From the NCBI RefSeq assembly GCF_001693435.1, contig NZ_CM004509.1, positions 1,798,001 to 1,862,000 on the forward strand: a stretch of 64,000 nucleotides of DNA, read 5' to 3'. Each line of letters starts with the position of its first letter. Within the stretch, counting starts at the first letter, position 1. This document shows, piece by piece, positions 1 through 7,197 of this stretch. The position numbers were made by a program, and so were the translations under genes. The notes beneath the pieces are model-generated. The model saw only the letters and a list, made by a program, of their open reading frames with translations, was not told where the DNA came from and did no database searches. The DNA is from Gilliamella sp. wkB7. GTDB lineage: Bacteria > Pseudomonadota > Gammaproteobacteria > Enterobacterales > Orbaceae.

Positions 1-687
1 TCTGGAGGTTATAGTTTAAAACCAAGTAGTTTTATGGAATCAATGCGATCGGATATGGGTGGCGCGGCATTGGTGACTGGTGCTTTGGCTCTTGCTATTG
101 CTCGCGGAGTCAATCATCGCATCAAACTTTATTTATGCTGTGCTGATAATTTGGTAAGTGGTAATGCATTCAAACTAGGTGATATTATTCGTTATCGTAA
201 TGGTAAAACAGTTGAAGTTGATAATACCGACGCCGAGGGTCGCTTGGTTTTAGCTGATGGATTAATTAATGCAGATAATGATAATCCTCATTATATCATT
301 GATTGCGCAACGCTTACTGGTGCAGCAAAAATTGCTGTAGGTAACGATTATCAATCATTACTATCATTTGATGACAAATTTGCTAATCAGTTATTAGCAA
401 GTAGCCAAGCTGAACATGAGGCATTTTGGCGATTACCATTAGCTGATTTTCACCGTTGTCAATTTCCATCCTCGTTTGCTGATATGGCAAATTCTGGATT
501 ACCGAATACCGCTGGTGCAAGCACTGCCGCCGCATTTCTGTCCCATTTTATAAAAAATTATAAACAAAATTGGCTACACATTGACTGTTCAGCTACATTC
601 CGCAAAAGCGCAACCGCTTTATGGGCAACTGGAGCAACAGGCATTGGGATAAGAACGCTTGCTAATTTGTTAAATGTATTAAAATGA
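1..687 (+). CDS. pepB: Peptidase B (M17 leucyl aminopeptidase family), 3' part
   Basis: The reading frame is open from the first base, so the gene starts outside the window; 228 C-terminal residues are present. PepB is a cytoplasmic two-metal aminopeptidase that removes N-terminal residues from peptides. The M17 signature NTDAEGRL is visible at residues 76-83 of the fragment, and the upstream lysine and aspartate ligands lie in GGYSLKPS and RSDMGGAA. The sequence follows E. coli PepB closely to its end ([21 protein letters not shown]). In E. coli pepB closes the isc operon behind iscX; here it is followed 65 bp later by a SEL1-repeat gene, and the isc operon lies 8.6 kb downstream. It could be called a generic leucyl aminopeptidase, but the PepB assignment is firm. 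Confidence 0.95.
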   Translation, partial: SGGYSLKPSSFMESMRSDMGGAALVTGALALAIARGVNHRIKLYLCCADNLVSGNAFKLGDIIRYRNGKTVEVDNTDAEGRLVLADGLINADNDNPHYIIDCATLTGAAKIAVGNDYQSLLSFDDKFANQLLASSQAEHEAFWRLPLADFHRCQFPSSFADMANSGLPNTAGASTAAAFLSHFIKNYKQNWLHIDCSATFRKSATALWATGATGIGIRTLANLLNVLK

Positions 688-752
688 TTTTTAATAAATT
701 TATGATTAATTGAATAAAATTTTAAAAAATTTATGAATATATAAGGAATATC

Positions 753-1589
753 ATGAACATAAAAAAATTACTATTAGTTATGCCTATCTTATTTTCTTTT
801 GCTGCTTATGCGGGGGATTGTACAACAGAATTTGAAAATAAAAATTATGAAAAGGCACTTATTGAATGTACACAAGAAGCAGAAAAAGGTAGTTCAAAAG
901 CGCAGTATCTTTTAGGTGACTTATATTTTGATGCTACAACAGGAGTTGAGCAAGATAAGGCACTATATCAAAAGGCTATTTATTGGTATACAAAATCAGC
1001 CGAACAAGGTTATGTAGATGCACAATATGCTCTAGGCATATTGTATGATCAAAGTGATGATGAAACACAAGATTCCCAAAAAGCGTTATTTTGGTATGAG
1101 AAAGCTGTAGAACAAAATGACCCCCCATCACAACATAATTTAGCTATTATGTATGAATATGGTCATGGCGTTGAACAAAATATACAAAAAGCTTTAACTT
1201 TGTATATAAAATCAGCTGAACAAGGTTATATAGAGGCACAAAACAAGTTAGGATATATGTATAATCAAGGTGATAAAATAGAACAAGATAAACAAAAAGC
1301 GATATTTTGGTATGAAAAAGCTGCAGAACAAAATGACTTCAATTCACAATTTGAGTTAGCTCTTATGTATGATGAAGGTGATGGAGTTGAACAAAATAAA
1401 CAAAAAGCAGCATTTTGGTATACTAAATTAGCGGAGCGGAATGTCGTCCCTGAAGCACAATACAGGTTAGGAATTATGTATGATAAAGGTAATGGGGTTG
1501 AGCAAAACAAATTATTAGCTAATAAGTATTTTAAACAGTCCTGTGAGCGGGGTTTTGAAAAAGCTTGTAATAAATTAAAAAATAATTAA
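753..1589 (+). CDS. Periplasmic SEL1-repeat protein (copy A, 278 aa)
   Basis: Residues 1-20 form a signal peptide (two lysines, hydrophobic core, AAYA before GDC), so the product is probably periplasmic. The rest is a run of about six SEL1-like 36-residue units, recognised by AEQG..AQ..LG.MY..G.G..Q...KA..WY. SEL1 repeats are alpha/alpha solenoid units that usually bind partner proteins; no enzymatic motif is seen. Cysteines occur only in the N-terminal cap (C23, C39) and the C-terminal cap (QSCERGFEKACNKLKNN), suggesting disulfide-locked ends. The start is supported by AAGGA upstream of ATG. It is the most divergent of three related genes, with its own upstream sequence, and ends in the same terminator as the others. 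Specific function unknown. Confidence 0.9.
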   Translation: MNIKKLLLVMPILFSFAAYAGDCTTEFENKNYEKALIECTQEAEKGSSKAQYLLGDLYFDATTGVEQDKALYQKAIYWYTKSAEQGYVDAQYALGILYDQSDDETQDSQKALFWYEKAVEQNDPPSQHNLAIMYEYGHGVEQNIQKALTLYIKSAEQGYIEAQNKLGYMYNQGDKIEQDKQKAIFWYEKAAEQNDFNSQFELALMYDEGDGVEQNKQKAAFWYTKLAERNVVPEAQYRLGIMYDKGNGVEQNKLLANKYFKQSCERGFEKACNKLKNN

Positions 1590-1599
1590 ATTTTTGAGG

Positions 1600-1632
1600 A
1601 AAACCATCTTAAATGATTAAGATGGTTTTTTT
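1600..1632. terminator. Hairpin terminator after SEL1 copy A
   Basis: A perfect 13-bp stem (AAAACCATCTTAA with TTAAGATGGTTTT) with loop ATGA runs into a T tract on the plus strand, 10 bp after the SEL1 stop codon. It lies between convergent genes and may work both ways. Identical hairpins follow the other two SEL1 genes. Confidence 0.85.
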
Positions 1633-1657
1633 AGGTTTTCATCTCTTTTTAAATAAT

Positions 1658-1837
1658 TTATTGTTTTTCTTCAATAACAGTTGCCTTTTTAATATAAACC
1701 GGCTCAACAGGTACATTTTGATGAGGTCCTACATGGTGAGTTGCTACATTTACAATCTTATCAACAATATCCATTCCTTTAATCACTTTACCAAAAACGG
1801 CATAACCGTAATTTTCAGGTGATTGATAATTACGAAA
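1658..1837 (-). pseudogene. ppiA 3' fragment, copy 1
   Basis: Read on the minus strand, this encodes the last ~58 residues of periplasmic peptidyl-prolyl isomerase A ([19 protein letters not shown] onward) to the normal stop at 1658. Compared with intact PpiA there are small changes (for example THHVG for THRVG). It has no start codon, signal peptide or catalytic N-terminal half, so it is a duplication remnant. It fills most of the 341-bp gap between SEL1 copies A and B. Confidence 0.9.
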
Positions 1838-1930
1838 ATCAATAATGGCGATTATTTTTGATATATACTTTTATATATAATAGGTAAATAAAAAATATTA
1901 ATTCTTCTTTAAACATGTATAGGAAATACA
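1838..1930 (+). promoter_or_regulatory. Upstream region of SEL1 copy B, repeated before copy C
   Basis: These 93 bp are identical to 3214-3306. They are AT-rich with a TATAAT-like hexamer (1876-1881) and a ribosome-binding stretch (ATAGGAAATACA) before the ATG. No resemblance is seen to the region before SEL1 copy A, so copy B and C expression signals have a different origin from those of copy A. Confidence 0.6.
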
Positions 1931-2965
1931 ATGAAAAAATTTTTATCTTTTTGGTTATTATCTCTTTGTTCTTTTTCAATATATGCAAGTCAATGCAATA
2001 TTGATTTTGAAAAAAAGAATTATGAGAAAGCATTTGAAAAATGCACACAAAAAGCAGAACAAGGAGATGCAAATGCTCAGGCTGTTTTAGGTTTTATGTA
2101 TTATAAAGGTGATGGTATAGATCAAGATAAAGTCAAAGCTGCATATTGGTATACAAAAGCTGCAGAGCAAGGTTTATCCATCTCACAATTTAATTTAGGG
2201 CAAATGTATTATGAAGGTGATGGAATAAAGCAAGATAAACAAAAAGCTGTTTATTGGTATACAAGAGCAGCAGAACAAGGTTTATCCAATGCCCAAAATA
2301 ATTTAGCAATTATGTATGATCAAGGTAATGGCATAAAGCAAAATAAACAAAAGGCTGTTTATTGGTTTACTAAAGCAGTAGAACAAGGTTTATCCAATGC
2401 TCAAAATAATTTAGCAAAAATGTATAATGAAGGCGACGGTATAGAGCAAGATAAACTTAAAGCTGTATATTTGTATACAAAAGCAGCGGAACAAGGTTTC
2501 GCGAGTGCACAATTTAACTTAGCACTTATGTATTATGAAGGTGATGGAATAAAGCAAGATAAACAAAAAGCTGTTTATTGGTTTACTAAAGCAGCAGAAC
2601 AAAATGATACAAAAGCACAATATAATTTAGCTTTTATGTATGAAAAAGGTGATGGAATAAAGCAAGATAAACAAAAGGCTATTTATTGGTATACAAAATC
2701 AGCGGAACAAGGTTTCGCGAGTGCACAATTTAATTTAGGGCTTATGTATGGTAAAGATGAGAGTATAAAACAAGACAAACAAAAAGCTGCATTTTGGTTT
2801 ACTAAAGCAGCCGAACAAGATGTATCATCAGCACAATACAATTTAGGAATTATGTATTATGAAGGTGATGGAGTTGAGCAGGATAAATCTTTAGCTAACA
2901 ATTATTTCAAACAGTCTTGTGAGTTGGGCTTTGAAAAAGCTTGTAATAAATTAAAAAATAATTAA
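1931..2965 (+). CDS. Periplasmic SEL1-repeat protein (copy B, 344 aa)
   Basis: The product has a signal peptide (residues 1-19, ending SIYA before SQC), an N-terminal cap with two cysteines, about eight consecutive 36-residue SEL1 units with the core pattern LG.MYYEGDGI.QDK.KA.YW, and a C-terminal cap (QSCELGFEKACNKLKNN). It probably folds as a rigid periplasmic solenoid that binds another protein; no catalytic motif is seen. At DNA level several units are almost identical: AGCGGAACAAGGTTTCGCGA occurs at 2485 and again at 2701, exactly two 108-bp units apart, showing recent repeat amplification. The gene lies between two ppiA 3' fragments in a duplicated 1376-bp unit. Specific function unknown. 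Confidence 0.9.
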   Translation: MKKFLSFWLLSLCSFSIYASQCNIDFEKKNYEKAFEKCTQKAEQGDANAQAVLGFMYYKGDGIDQDKVKAAYWYTKAAEQGLSISQFNLGQMYYEGDGIKQDKQKAVYWYTRAAEQGLSNAQNNLAIMYDQGNGIKQNKQKAVYWFTKAVEQGLSNAQNNLAKMYNEGDGIEQDKLKAVYLYTKAAEQGFASAQFNLALMYYEGDGIKQDKQKAVYWFTKAAEQNDTKAQYNLAFMYEKGDGIKQDKQKAIYWYTKSAEQGFASAQFNLGLMYGKDESIKQDKQKAAFWFTKAAEQDVSSAQYNLGIMYYEGDGVEQDKSLANNYFKQSCELGFEKACNKLKNN

Positions 2966-2975
2966 ATTTTTGAGG

Positions 2976-3008
2976 AAAACCATCTTAAATGATTAAGATG
3001 GTTTTTTT
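2976..3008. terminator. Hairpin terminator after SEL1 copy B
   Basis: Same 13-bp stem, ATGA loop and T tract as at 1600-1632. Confidence 0.85.
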
Positions 3009-3033
3009 AGGTTTTCATCTCTTTTTAAATAAT

Positions 3034-3213
3034 TTATTGTTTTTCTTCAATAACAGTTGCCTTTTTAATATAAACCAGCTCAATAGGTACATTTTGATGA
3101 GGTCCTACACGGTGAGTTGCTACATTTACAATCTTATCAACAATATCCATTCCTTTAATCACTTTACCAAAAACGGCATAACCGTAATTTTCAGGTGATT
3201 GGTAATTACGAAA
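3034..3213 (-). pseudogene. ppiA 3' fragment, copy 2
   Basis: Second remnant of the PpiA C-terminal ~58 codons on the minus strand, with its stop codon at 3034. Substitutions relative to intact ppiA include PIELVY for PVEPVY. It breaks at the same position as copy 1, has no start signals, and fills the 341-bp gap between SEL1 copies B and C. Confidence 0.9.
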
Positions 3214-3306
3214 ATCAATAATGGCGATTATTTTTGATATATACTTTTATATATAATAGGTAAATAAAAAATATTAATTCTTCTTTAAACATGTATAGGA
3301 AATACA

Positions 3307-3585
3307 ATGAAAAAATTTTTATCTTTTGGGTTATTATCCCTTTGTTCTTTTTCAATATATGCAAGTCAATGCAATATTGATTTTGAAAAAAAGAATTATG
3401 AGAAAGTATTGGAAAAATGCACACAAAAAGCAGAACAAGGAGATGCAAATGCTCAGACTGTTTTAGGTTTTATGTATTATGAAGGTGATAGGGTTGAGCA
3501 GAATAAATCTTTAGCTAAAAATTATTTAAATCAGTCTTGTGATCTGGGATTTGAAAAAGCTTGTAATAAATTAAAAAATAATTAA
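3307..3585 (+). CDS. Short SEL1-repeat protein (copy C, 92 aa)
   Basis: It has the same signal peptide as copy B, the same N-terminal cap (QCNIDFEKKNYEK, two cysteines), a single SEL1 unit and the same C-terminal cap (QSCDLGFEKACNKLKNN). Copy B has 344 residues and copy C 92; the difference, 252, is exactly seven 36-residue units, so copy C looks like an in-frame repeat contraction of copy B. Frame, signal peptide, both caps and all four cysteines are kept, so it may still make a small exported protein. It reads towards intact ppiA, sharing the terminator between them. Function unknown; an expressed relic is the alternative. Confidence 0.8.
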   Translation: MKKFLSFGLLSLCSFSIYASQCNIDFEKKNYEKVLEKCTQKAEQGDANAQTVLGFMYYEGDRVEQNKSLAKNYLNQSCDLGFEKACNKLKNN

Positions 3586-3833
3586 ATTTTTGAGGAAAAC
3601 CATCTTAAATGATTAAGATGGTTTTTTTAGGTTTTCATCTCTTTTTAAATAATTTATTGTTTTTCTTCAATAATAGTTGCCTTTTTAATATAAACAGGCT
3701 CAACAGGTACATTTTGATGAGGTCCTACACGATGAGTTGCTACATTTACAATCTTATCAACAATATCCATTCCTTTAATCACTTTACCAAAAACAGCATA
3801 ACCATAATTTTCAGGTGATTGGTAATTAAGAAA
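3493..3833. repeat. Direct repeat copy 3, continuing into intact ppiA
   Basis: Third copy of the 341-bp block. Here the ppiA part continues uninterrupted into the full gene, so this copy shows the original sel1/ppiA convergent arrangement. Confidence 0.95.
3596..3628. terminator. Hairpin terminator between SEL1 copy C and ppiA
   Basis: Same 13-bp stem and T tract as in the other copies, lying 25 bp beyond the ppiA stop codon and 10 bp beyond the SEL1 stop codon, so it can serve both convergent genes. Confidence 0.85.
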
Positions 3834-4223
3834 TTCGTTGTTTACTGTGTTGATAAAGAATTGGCTAGTTGCACTATCCACATCGCTCGTTCTTGCCATG
3901 GCTATTGTGCCACGATTGTTCTTTAAACCATTATTTGCTTCATTTTTTATCGGAGCATTACCATCTTTAAATTTTAATTGATCATCGGCACCACCACCTT
4001 GAATCATAAAACCAGGTATGACGCGATGGAACGTTAAATTTTCATAAAATCCACTGTTAACATAATCAAGAAAGTTTTTCGTGGTTATTGGCGCATGTTC
4101 ACTATCTAATTCAATTTCAATATCACCAAGACTCGTTTGTAATAAAACTTTAGTGTCAGCGAAAACAACACTAGTAAAAAGAGTTAATAGCAATGATATA
4201 AATAATAATTTGATTTTTTTCAT
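3654..4223 (-). CDS. ppiA: Periplasmic peptidyl-prolyl cis-trans isomerase A (cyclophilin)
   Basis: The 189-residue protein begins with a signal peptide (about residues 1-22, ending SVVFA before DTK) and continues as a complete cyclophilin domain. Catalytic-site segments [13 protein letters not shown] (with the conserved arginine) and TSQFFINT are present. PpiA isomerises X-proline bonds of exported proteins in the periplasm. Length agrees with E. coli PpiA (190). The last ~60 codons are also present twice upstream as fragments beside SEL1 genes, making this the parent copy. An AGGAAAT ribosome-binding stretch precedes the ATG. No partner gene is co-transcribed. Confidence 0.95.
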   Translation of the reverse strand: MKKIKLLFISLLLTLFTSVVFADTKVLLQTSLGDIEIELDSEHAPITTKNFLDYVNSGFYENLTFHRVIPGFMIQGGGADDQLKFKDGNAPIKNEANNGLKNNRGTIAMARTSDVDSATSQFFINTVNNEFLNYQSPENYGYAVFGKVIKGMDIVDKIVNVATHRVGPHQNVPVEPVYIKKATIIEEKQ

Positions 4224-4396
4224 ATATTATTTCCTTAATCCAATATAGTTGGTTGATTATACCTAATATTTGATTATTTTAAATAATTTTTATGTAAAAT
4301 CAGATGAAATTATGTGTCATAGATCGCAATTTTATTTTTTGTTAATTACAAGTTTTTTAAAATATTTATATAAATAAACTTATTTGGTTGTGATTT

Positions 4397-4405
4397 TGGT
4401 ATAAC
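4397..4405 (+). promoter_or_regulatory. Extended -10 promoter candidate for gntX-nfuA
   Basis: TGGTATAAC is an extended -10 element (TG-N-TATAAC) about 110 bp before the gntX start. No good -35 is seen, as expected for this class. The rest of the 290-bp gap between ppiA and gntX (4224-4513) is AT-rich with nothing else recognised. Confidence 0.4.
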
Positions 4406-4513
4406 GTTTTAATTCGTATCCATATTAATTTTGATATTGAGCGAAACGAATAAGCCATTTTTATATTGAAACGTTATGTTAACCTGAAACTTTTTTACAA
4501 AAAAGTAAACTAT

Positions 4514-5185
4514 ATGCGTTGTATTTTATGTAATATGCCTTTATTTTTATCTCATCATGGTATTTGCAGTCAATGTGTTAAAAATCTACCTAAATTCAAT
4601 AAAATTTGTTGCCAATGTTGTCTACCCCATTCATTATCAACGAATGTATGCTATCGATGCCGAGAACATAAACCTTATTGGGACGAACTTATTGCTGTTA
4701 GTGAATATACTCATCCATTGAAAAACTTAATTCATCAATTAAAATTTTATAAAAAAGTTGAATTAAGCCTAGCATTAGCGAGATTAATGTTTTTAGCATG
4801 GTATCAACGACGAGAAATAGAAGGTTTAGCTAAACCAGATTTGGTTACGTGTGTGCCTTTGCATCATCTTCGATATTGGTCACGAGGCTATAATCAAGCC
4901 GAATTGTTGGCAAAGCCTATTGCTAAATGGTTAAATTGTGATTTTTATCCTCATCTGTTATCAAGAAAGAAAAATGCAACAGATCAAAAGAAATTATCAC
5001 TTAAACAAAGAATGAGCAATGTTGAGACACTTTTTGTTTGTAACCAAAATGTTGCTAATAAATCAGTGATGCTTATTGATGATATTGTTACTACTGGTAA
5101 TACTATAAATGCTATTAGTAAGCAATTAAAACAGTGTGGAGCAACCCGTGTTCAGATAATTTGTTTATGTCGAACGGTATTGTAA
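4514..5185 (+). CDS. gntX: ComF/GntX family phosphoribosyltransferase-like protein
   Basis: The N-terminus is cysteine-rich (MRCILC, CSQC, CCQCC, CYRC), resembling a zinc-binding module, and the C-terminal half carries the PRPP-binding motif VMLIDDIVTTGNTI of type I phosphoribosyltransferases. It matches the ComF family and E. coli GntX along its length (LIHQLKF, RGYNQAELL, CLCRTVL). ComF proteins support DNA uptake in competent bacteria; the biochemical role of GntX is unclear. An upstream in-frame ATG at 4466 exists, but MRCILC at 4514 aligns with the family start. nfuA follows 71 bp later, the order found in E. coli. Confidence 0.9.
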   Translation: MRCILCNMPLFLSHHGICSQCVKNLPKFNKICCQCCLPHSLSTNVCYRCREHKPYWDELIAVSEYTHPLKNLIHQLKFYKKVELSLALARLMFLAWYQRREIEGLAKPDLVTCVPLHHLRYWSRGYNQAELLAKPIAKWLNCDFYPHLLSRKKNATDQKKLSLKQRMSNVETLFVCNQNVANKSVMLIDDIVTTGNTINAISKQLKQCGATRVQIICLCRTVL

Positions 5186-5256
5186 AATCCTAAACAGTCC
5201 CTATAATAACCAAGAAAGTTAGTCAACTATTATAAATGGTGTTAAAGTGAGGAGTT

Positions 5257-5838
5257 ATGTCTATTATTACTATTTCTGAATCAGCTCAACAGCACTTTAA
5301 AAAATTGCTTGCTAATCAACCAGAAGGCACACAAATTAGAGTATTTGTTATGGATCCGGGTACGCCTAGTGCAGAATGTGGAGTTTCGTATTGTCCGGCC
5401 GATACAGTTGAAGATAATGATATAGAAGAAAAGTATGCAGATTTTTCAGTGTATATTGATGAATTTAGTGCCCCATTTTTGGAGGAAACTGTAATTGATT
5501 ATGTGACAGATGAATTTGGTGCACAGTTAACATTAAAAGCACCAAACTCTAAAATGAAAAAAGTTGCTGATGATGCTCCGTTAATTGAGCGAGTCAACTA
5601 TGTGATTCAAGCGCAGATTAACCCTCAGTTGGCAAGTCATGGTGGGCGCGTAAATTTAGTTGATTTGACCGATGATAACTATGTCATCTTACAATTTGGC
5701 GGTGGGTGTAATGGTTGTTCAATGGTTGATTATACTTTAAAAGAAGGTATCGAAAAGCAACTAATGGTTGAATTTCCTGAGCTTGCAGGAGTGAAAGATA
5801 TTACTGAACATCAAGCAGGTACACATTCATTTTGTTAA
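5257..5838 (+). CDS. nfuA: Fe-S biogenesis protein NfuA
   Basis: NfuA (193 residues; 191 in E. coli) is an Fe-S carrier that delivers [4Fe-4S] clusters to client enzymes, especially under oxidative stress or iron limitation. The N-terminal half is a degenerate A-type domain lacking the cluster cysteines of IscA, and the C-terminal half is a Nfu domain with the cluster-binding CxxC in [20 protein letters not shown] lies upstream of the ATG. Position behind gntX is conserved with enterobacteria. It complements the isc operon 4 kb downstream. Confidence 0.96.
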   Translation: MSIITISESAQQHFKKLLANQPEGTQIRVFVMDPGTPSAECGVSYCPADTVEDNDIEEKYADFSVYIDEFSAPFLEETVIDYVTDEFGAQLTLKAPNSKMKKVADDAPLIERVNYVIQAQINPQLASHGGRVNLVDLTDDNYVILQFGGGCNGCSMVDYTLKEGIEKQLMVEFPELAGVKDITEHQAGTHSFC

Positions 5839-5934
5839 AATGCATGGAAAATAATTTTTATTTAAAACTTGCTTATTGCTGGGATTAAGTCATAATCAAG
5901 GGTTATGTGTCTGTTCACTTTATGATGGGGTTTT

Positions 5935-6852
5935 ATGAATCAAGTTAGTATTATTTCAGATCTTATCGTTTGGATTGAGAAAAATTTAGAACAGCCATTG
6001 TCTATTGATAATGTATCGCAAAAGTCTGGTTATTCAAAGTGGCATCTACAACGTATGTTTAAAGAAGTGACGGGTCAAGTTCTTGGAACTTATATTCGTC
6101 ATCGTCGCTTAACTTATGCAGCGCTCTCTTTGCGTATGACCAGTAAACCCATTTTAGACATTGCTATGCAATATCGTTTTGATTCGCAACAAACATTTAC
6201 CCGATCTTTTAAAAAACAGTTCAATGAAACTCCAGCAAGTTATCGTCGAGGTGAATTTTGGGATCCAGCAGGATTAACACCAGCAATTGAGCTTAATAAA
6301 AATCAGCTTTCACTACCTGAACCCAAATTTGTTGATATGCCGAAACAGACTTTTTGGGGAATTTCTTTCAAAAATAATTGTAATTTAGGGCAATTATTAG
6401 ACGAAGAAAATAGACTTAGAACACAGTTTTTTCATAATTATTTATCCCGTTGTACAAATAAAAACGAAGATTTGCCTGATAAAATCTATGCTTTTAGTCG
6501 CATATTAAAAAGTAAAGATAATACCAATGAACAAGAATTACTTTATACTATTGCGTTAGATCATAATAATAATCTTGAACATATTGAAGAAGTTGTCAGT
6601 GAAGGTGGATTATATCTTTGCTTTAAATATATTGGTTCACCAGATAACTTTAGAGATTTCATTTCTCAAGTACATTTAGCCGCAATGCCAGCTCTAAAAG
6701 TTCGGTTACGTAGTTCCAGCTGTTTAATCGAAATCCATCATAATCTTCATGATGATACGGTTGCCTCTGTTAAAGATATTAAGACTATGGAATGTGATTA
6801 CTGTGTGCCAGTTGTTACAGAAACTGAGGTTAATATCCAACAAAATTTATAA
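5935..6852 (+). CDS. rob: AraC/XylS-family transcriptional regulator, Rob-like
   Basis: The N-terminal ~105 residues form the two-helix-turn-helix AraC domain and follow Rob/MarA/SoxS closely (GYSKWHLQRMFKEVTG; ILDIAMQYRFDSQQTFTRSFKKQF; ETPASYRR). A GyrI-like ligand-binding domain follows (about 120-300), which MarA and SoxS lack and Rob has. At 305 residues it is slightly longer than E. coli Rob (289), with a ~15-residue C-terminal extension. Rob activates genes for efflux and for superoxide and solvent tolerance. It is monocistronic and converges on trpR. It could act on a somewhat different regulon, but the family call is secure. Confidence 0.9.
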   Translation: MNQVSIISDLIVWIEKNLEQPLSIDNVSQKSGYSKWHLQRMFKEVTGQVLGTYIRHRRLTYAALSLRMTSKPILDIAMQYRFDSQQTFTRSFKKQFNETPASYRRGEFWDPAGLTPAIELNKNQLSLPEPKFVDMPKQTFWGISFKNNCNLGQLLDEENRLRTQFFHNYLSRCTNKNEDLPDKIYAFSRILKSKDNTNEQELLYTIALDHNNNLEHIEEVVSEGGLYLCFKYIGSPDNFRDFISQVHLAAMPALKVRLRSSSCLIEIHHNLHDDTVASVKDIKTMECDYCVPVVTETEVNIQQNL

Positions 6853-6895
6853 CTCTGATTGTTACAAGTGTAACGAATAGATATTAGCTAGTGTT

Positions 6896-7186
6896 TTAGT
6901 TATCTGAGCTTAATAGAATATTCTCTAACCATTTTTTAAATTCAGGTGTTGCCTCTTTTAGACTATTAGAACCTCGAGTTACTGTAGCAATGCCTATTTT
7001 TAGTTGATCTTTTAGTTGTCGTTGGTTGATTGAACCATCAAGTAATGAATGTACGATTTTTACTCGAGTTATCAATGCATCGCGCTCATCGGCGGTCATT
7101 AATAATTTTAATATATCAATTGAATAACCATCATTAAATGCTTGGTGTAATAGCTTAACGGTTTGTTGCCATTCGTTAGTTTTCAT
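6896..7186 (-). CDS. trpR: Trp operon repressor
   Basis: The product resembles TrpR, the tryptophan-dependent dimeric repressor of trp and aro genes. The DNA-reading segment RQLKDQLKIGIATVTRGSNSL at the helix-turn-helix, the preceding TADERDALITRVKIV and the terminal KKWLENILL match E. coli TrpR. An in-frame ATG at 7198 would overlap the slt stop by one base, but the ATG at 7186 is preceded by GGTGA and gives a start (MKTNEWQQ) that aligns with the family; 96 residues result. slt-trpR is the order seen in E. coli, so trpR is probably translated from the slt transcript. Confidence 0.93.
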   Translation of the reverse strand: MKTNEWQQTVKLLHQAFNDGYSIDILKLLMTADERDALITRVKIVHSLLDGSINQRQLKDQLKIGIATVTRGSNSLKEATPEFKKWLENILLSSDN

Positions 7187-7197
7187 TATAGTCACCA

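Larger units (their letters stand above)
1497..1837. repeat. Direct repeat copy 1: sel1 3' end + terminator + ppiA 3' end
   Basis: This 341-bp block recurs at 2873-3213 (offset 1376) and 3493-3833 (offset 620) with only scattered substitutions. It holds the last codons of a SEL1 gene, a hairpin terminator and about 180 bp of the ppiA 3' end on the other strand. Similarity stops abruptly at 1837/3833 within ppiA, where copies 1 and 2 continue into a SEL1 upstream region and copy 3 continues into the intact ppiA. Weaker similarity extends leftwards into the SEL1 units. Confidence 0.95.
2873..3213. repeat. Direct repeat copy 2: sel1 3' end + terminator + ppiA 3' end
   Basis: Second copy of the 341-bp block, 1376 bp after copy 1 and 620 bp before copy 3. 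The spacing difference between copies, 756 bp, equals seven 108-bp SEL1 units. Confidence 0.95.

Noticed and set aside
1931..2965. Regularly spaced repeats suggesting a CRISPR array
   Set aside because: The 108-bp periodicity is coding, in frame and corresponds to 36-residue SEL1 units; there are no short identical repeats with unique spacers.
1839..3448. Two minus-strand 77-codon frames (1839-2072, 3215-3448) over the SEL1 upstream regions
   Set aside because: They overlap the promoter and signal-peptide codons of copies B and C, are low-complexity and only look conserved because the DNA is duplicated.
1613..3818. Three plus-strand 69-codon frames (1613-1822, 2989-3198, 3609-3818)
   Set aside because: They are antisense to the ppiA 3' end and its two copies; their mutual similarity comes from the DNA repeat, not protein selection.
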